Origin: Desulfobotulus alkaliphilus
GTDB taxonomy: Bacteria; Desulfobacterota; Desulfobacteria; Desulfobacterales; ASO4-4
Length of the DNA: 37,502 bases
Reading direction: 5' to 3'
Assembly: GCF_007830435.1 (NCBI RefSeq)
Contig: NZ_VLLC01000031.1
Coordinates: forward strand, 1-37,502
Shown here in pieces: positions 35,076 through 37,502 of the stretch. Each line of letters begins with the position of its first letter. The first letter of the stretch is position 1. The translations under genes and the position numbers were made by a program. The notes under the pieces are model-generated. The model saw only the letters and a list, made by a program, of their open reading frames with translations, did not search any database and was not told where the DNA came from.

Positions 35076-36386
35076 ATGCAGAACCCTGAACTGCCAAAAC
35101 CGGACACCAATTCTGCTCCGGCCATTATCACCGGCTTTGCCATACTTATTTTTGGTTTCTTCGGCTTTGTCTTCTGGGCCGTCACTGCCCCCCTCGGTAA
35201 GGGCATTGTCTGCGAGGGTGTGGTTTCCGTGGAAACCCACCGCAAGGCCGTGCAGCACCTTTACGGAGGTATTGTGGATGAGATACGGGTGCGGGAAAAC
35301 GAATTTGTTAAAAAGGGCGATCTTCTTATGCGCCTCAGTGACGTGCGGCCAAGGTCTGAATATGCCATGGTGCGCATGGAATACTTCAGCACCAAGGCCC
35401 GCCTTGCAAGACTTCGGGCCGAAAGGGCAGGGGCTTCTTCCGTTGCTTTTCCTGACATTCTTCTGGCAGAAACGGACAGCGAGGTAAAGGAGATCCTTGC
35501 CACCCAGCAGGCCCTTTTTGAGCGGCGTATGGGATCGCTCCAGAAGGAAAGGGAAATCCTTTCGGAAAACCTTGCCTCCCAGACCCGCTACACAGAAAAT
35601 ATGCAGGAGGTGCTGGAGGGCCGGAAAAAGCAGGCAGCCATCATCATGGAAGAGCTGGAGGATCTCCGGCCGCTGGCCGATGCGGGCCATTATCCCAGAA
35701 ACAGGCTGTTAAGTCTGGAACGGGCACTGGAAGAGGTGAACACCCGCCATGCGGAAGATCTCTCCCTTGTGTCCCGTACCGAGGGTCAGATCGCCGAACT
35801 CAAGCTGCGACTGCTCAAGCTGGAACAGGATTTTTTACAGGATGTGGAAAACCGCATCAGTGAGGCCCAGAGCCGCCTTTCTTCCCTGAAAAATCAGTAT
35901 GCCGCAGCCCTTGATATGTTGCACCGCACGGAGATTTTTTCCCCCGAGGACGGCATGGTCCTTGCCATGAGCGTGCACACCATCGGCGGGGTCATCAGTC
36001 CCGGCCAGAAGATCATGGAAATTGTTCCCAGCGATGCCAGCCTCATCATCGAAGCCCGTATCCAGCCAAGGGACATCGACAGGGTCCACGGCAACATGAA
36101 GGCGGATCTGCGTTTCAGTGCCTTTGATACCCGCAACACGCCCGTTCTGGAAGGGGATGTGGTGGCGGTGTCCGCAGACCGCCTCATTGATGAACGCACG
36201 GGCTATCCCTACTACCTTGCCCGTGTTACCGTGCCTTTAGAGGAACTGGAGCGGCTGGGCAGGGATAAGGAACTCTTGCCGGGTATGCCTGCGGAGGTGG
36301 TCATTAAAACCGGTGAGCGTACCCTCATGCAGTACCTCATTGATCCCTTCAGGGAAAGGCTCTTTGTTTCCTTTAAGGAGGAGTGA
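35076..36386 (+). CDS. HlyD/PrtE-family periplasmic adaptor
   Basis: 436 residues. One transmembrane helix (about 16-38) is followed by the HlyD-type barrel start GKGIVCEGVVSVETHRKAVQHLYGGIVDEIRVRENEFVKKGDLLMRL (split lipoyl half), a long coiled coil (about 105-285), the second lipoyl half IFSPEDGMVLAMSVHTIGGVISPGQKIMEIVP, and a beta-barrel domain ending PGMPAEVVIKTGERTLMQYLIDPF, the family's C-terminal signature. It links the ABC pump to the TolC-like channel. Start ATG 35076 has GAGAGGA upstream. Confidence 0.95.
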   Translation: MQNPELPKPDTNSAPAIITGFAILIFGFFGFVFWAVTAPLGKGIVCEGVVSVETHRKAVQHLYGGIVDEIRVRENEFVKKGDLLMRLSDVRPRSEYAMVRMEYFSTKARLARLRAERAGASSVAFPDILLAETDSEVKEILATQQALFERRMGSLQKEREILSENLASQTRYTENMQEVLEGRKKQAAIIMEELEDLRPLADAGHYPRNRLLSLERALEEVNTRHAEDLSLVSRTEGQIAELKLRLLKLEQDFLQDVENRISEAQSRLSSLKNQYAAALDMLHRTEIFSPEDGMVLAMSVHTIGGVISPGQKIMEIVPSDASLIIEARIQPRDIDRVHGNMKADLRFSAFDTRNTPVLEGDVVAVSADRLIDERTGYPYYLARVTVPLEELERLGRDKELLPGMPAEVVIKTGERTLMQYLIDPFRERLFVSFKEE

Positions 36387-36410
36387 TGTTTTCTTCTCTC
36401 CTTCCCTGCG

Positions 36411-36705
36411 GTGGCTGAGGCTCTCGAAGCCCGTACCCGGAAGCCCGGCGGCTGAGGTTCTCGAAGCCCGGTGGCTGAGGCTCTCGAAGCCCGTACCCGG
36501 AAGCCCGGCGGCTGAGGTTCTCGAAGCCCGGTGGCTGAGGCCCTCGAAGCCCGGTGGCTGAGGCCCTCGAAGCCCGTACCCGGAAGCCCGGTGGCAGAGG
36601 CCCTCGAAGCCCGGTGGCTGAGGCCCTCGAAGCCCGGCGGCTGAGGCTCTCGAAGCCCGGTGGCTGAGGTTCTCGAAGCCCGGTGGCTGAGGTTCTCGAA
36701 GCCCG
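36411..36705. repeat. Array of eleven 23-bp palindromic tandem repeats
   Basis: Unit: G(T/C)GGC-TGAG-G(C/T)(T/C)-CTCGAAGCCCG, present as 11 complete copies plus a partial twelfth at 36706. A 14-base TACCCGGAAGCCCG follows copies 1, 3 and 6. Within each unit GGCT-GAG pairs with CTC-(GA)-AGCC. The stem bases are nearly invariant; the loop varies (GCT, GTT, GCC), and copy 7 has a T to A change in the GGCT arm. Copies 1-2 and 3-4, each with one 14-mer, form a duplicated 60-bp block. Minus-strand frames through it are open only because of the repeat and are not genes. Confidence 0.95.
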
Positions 36706-36842
36706 GTGGCTGATGCAGCAGAACCTGAGACCGGCCCTGGAATCCCCCTCCCATACTCCGGCACCGGGAGGAAAAAAATCTGGCCGACAAAGGATAGTGC
36801 TTTGATAAATCAAGGAAAAGCGAGCTTTTTAACCATGAACTG

Positions 36843-36885
36843 TTTTTTGCTGCCGCAAACTTTTTTTTTGCGGCAATGCAAAAAA
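36843..36885. repeat. Long A/T-capped hairpin
   Basis: TTTTTTGC-TGCCGCAAA (36843-36859) pairs with TTTGCGGCA-(AT)-GCAAAAAA (36867-36885), 17 pairs with a two-base bulge. It lies just upstream of the promoter at 36898. Lacking a 3' T-run on either strand, it is not a textbook terminator, but it would block transcription coming from the repeat array if it pauses polymerase. Confidence 0.6.
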
Positions 36886-36897
36886 AAAGAAAAGACC

Positions 36898-36926
36898 TTG
36901 ACACCTTTGCTCTCAGGATTTAAAAA
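36898..36926 (+). promoter_or_regulatory. Predicted promoter of the DUF4214-like gene
   Basis: TTGACA (36898-36903), 17-base spacer, TAAAAA (36921-36926). This would leave a leader of about 225 bases before ATG 37160. A second TATAAT hexamer at 37116-37121 lies 38 bases before the ATG but has no good -35. Confidence 0.5.
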
Positions 36927-37029
36927 TGCAAACAATGGTTCAGGGCAGGATTCCGTTTGTATCTCCTGACTCAGGGGGCAACGGGCATCATTGTGAGGCA
37001 ACTCAAACAAAAAAAAGGAGGGTTTCATC

Positions 37030-37071
37030 ATGGCGACCGCTAACCCCTTTGTACTCAGGAGGTGGCCATAG
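37030..37071 (+). CDS. 13-codon leader ORF with a strong ribosome binding site
   Basis: ATG 37030 follows AAGGAGGG at good spacing and reads MATANPFVLRRWP, then TAG. The bases before it (AAACAAAAAAAAGGAGGGTT) closely resemble those before the next gene (AAACAAAAAAATGGAGAGGT). It may be a leader peptide, or the leftover start of a duplicated gene. No homologue is known to me. Confidence 0.3.
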   Translation: MATANPFVLRRWP

Positions 37072-37159
37072 AACAACGGTGGATTCTTAAACCAGCAGGA
37101 GCGGAAATTTTTTTCTATAATCAATCTGAATCTGAAACAAAAAAATGGAGAGGTTCACT

Positions 37160-37502
37160 ATGAGTCTTGCAGCGAAAGATTACATTGAGTTGTTTACTGG
37201 TATTTATGGAAGAGCCCCTGAGCTTGATGAGCTTCAGATGTGGCGTGATCAGGGTCTTACAACCCGCCCTCAGGTAGCAGAGGCCATGCTTAATGTAGGC
37301 GGCCTTAGTGACGGCCTTTCTAATTATGGTGAAGATGCCCGGTTTGGTGGCATGAGTAACGAAGATTTTCTTATCGGTCTTTATGATAACTTCTTTAATC
37401 GTCTTCCGGATAATAGTGGATTTAACTGGTGGGTTAATCAGCTTGAAACCGGTGGCTTTACCCGTGCTCAGGCAGTGATGGCCTTTACTGATGCTGCCAA
37501 AA
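37160..37502 (+). CDS. DUF4214-like repeat protein, candidate type I secretion substrate (3' end outside window)
   Basis: 114 codons are visible and the gene runs off the window. Two related units are seen: DYIELFTGIYGRAPELDELQMWRDQ and, about 70 residues later, FLIGLYDNFFNRLPDNSGFNWWVNQ, followed by GGFTRAQAVMAF. The pattern (Y-x2-L/F-x6-R-P-x5-W-x5-GG-x-TRAQ-x-A) is that of DUF4214, found at the start of large secreted RTX, S-layer and adhesin proteins. No Sec signal peptide is present, as expected for type I secretion. GGAGAGG precedes ATG 37160. Its place after the secretion operon supports it as the cargo. Confidence 0.75.
   Translation, partial: MSLAAKDYIELFTGIYGRAPELDELQMWRDQGLTTRPQVAEAMLNVGGLSDGLSNYGEDARFGGMSNEDFLIGLYDNFFNRLPDNSGFNWWVNQLETGGFTRAQAVMAFTDAAK

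Noticed and set aside
36411-36705. CRISPR array
   Set aside because: Units are directly adjacent with no unique spacers; the only inserts are three identical 14-mers, and no cas genes are present.
36212-36904. Long minus-strand open frames across the repeat array
   Set aside because: All three frames are open because the 23-bp unit has no stops on that strand. The products are low-complexity Ser/Arg/Pro repeats overlapping the adaptor gene, with no ribosome binding site.

Overview
The window looks like part of a Gram-negative chromosome, most likely a Desulfobacterota (deltaproteobacterial) species. This is inferred from gene content (ABC-type O-polysaccharide export, type I secretion, HicBA, a lipoprotein with TPRs) and base usage, not from a marker gene. 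No rRNA, tRNA, CRISPR array, integrase or insertion sequence was found by eye.

Region 1 (1-9990) is mostly housekeeping: the end of an unidentified gene, a radical SAM protein, transketolase (tkt), a TPR lipoprotein, a MntA-like nucleotidyltransferase followed by a 15-codon stub of its HepT-like partner, threonine synthase (thrC), seryl-tRNA synthetase (serS), a 5-formyl-THF cyclo-ligase-like protein, a hicBA toxin-antitoxin pair, pcm, and a VTT/DedA-type membrane protein.

Region 2 (9991-31765) is a large cell-surface polysaccharide locus. gmd and an rmd-like reductase (+ strand) should make GDP-D-rhamnose or a related GDP-6-deoxyhexose. They converge on a long minus-strand series, read from 31.7 kb down to 12.3 kb: wzm and wzt (ABC exporter whose ATPase carries a glycan-recognition-like C-terminal domain); a 1692-residue protein joining a methyltransferase, a coiled coil and three GT4 domains (WbdD-like plus polymerising enzymes); a membrane sulfatase/phosphotransferase-like protein; a phosphonate module (cytidylyltransferase-PEP mutase fusion, phosphonopyruvate decarboxylase, Fe-ADH-type phosphonoacetaldehyde reductase); a TagF-like transferase; a small YLDPGTGS membrane protein; a YidC/Oxa1 paralogue; and two GT4 enzymes. 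The simplest reading is a phosphonate-decorated O-polysaccharide: PEP to phosphonopyruvate to phosphonoacetaldehyde to 2-hydroxyethylphosphonate, activation as CMP-phosphonate, then transfer to the glycan by the TagF-like enzyme. One GT4 gene can be read from its coupled start codon only if the frame changes at an A10 run, so it may be phase-variable or use transcriptional slippage.

Region 3 (31766-37502, + strand) is a divergently transcribed type I secretion operon (TolC-like, PrtD-type ABC transporter, HlyD/PrtE-type adaptor). It is followed by an array of eleven 23-bp palindromic tandem repeats, a promoter with a long leader, and the 5' end of a DUF4214-like protein that is a candidate substrate.
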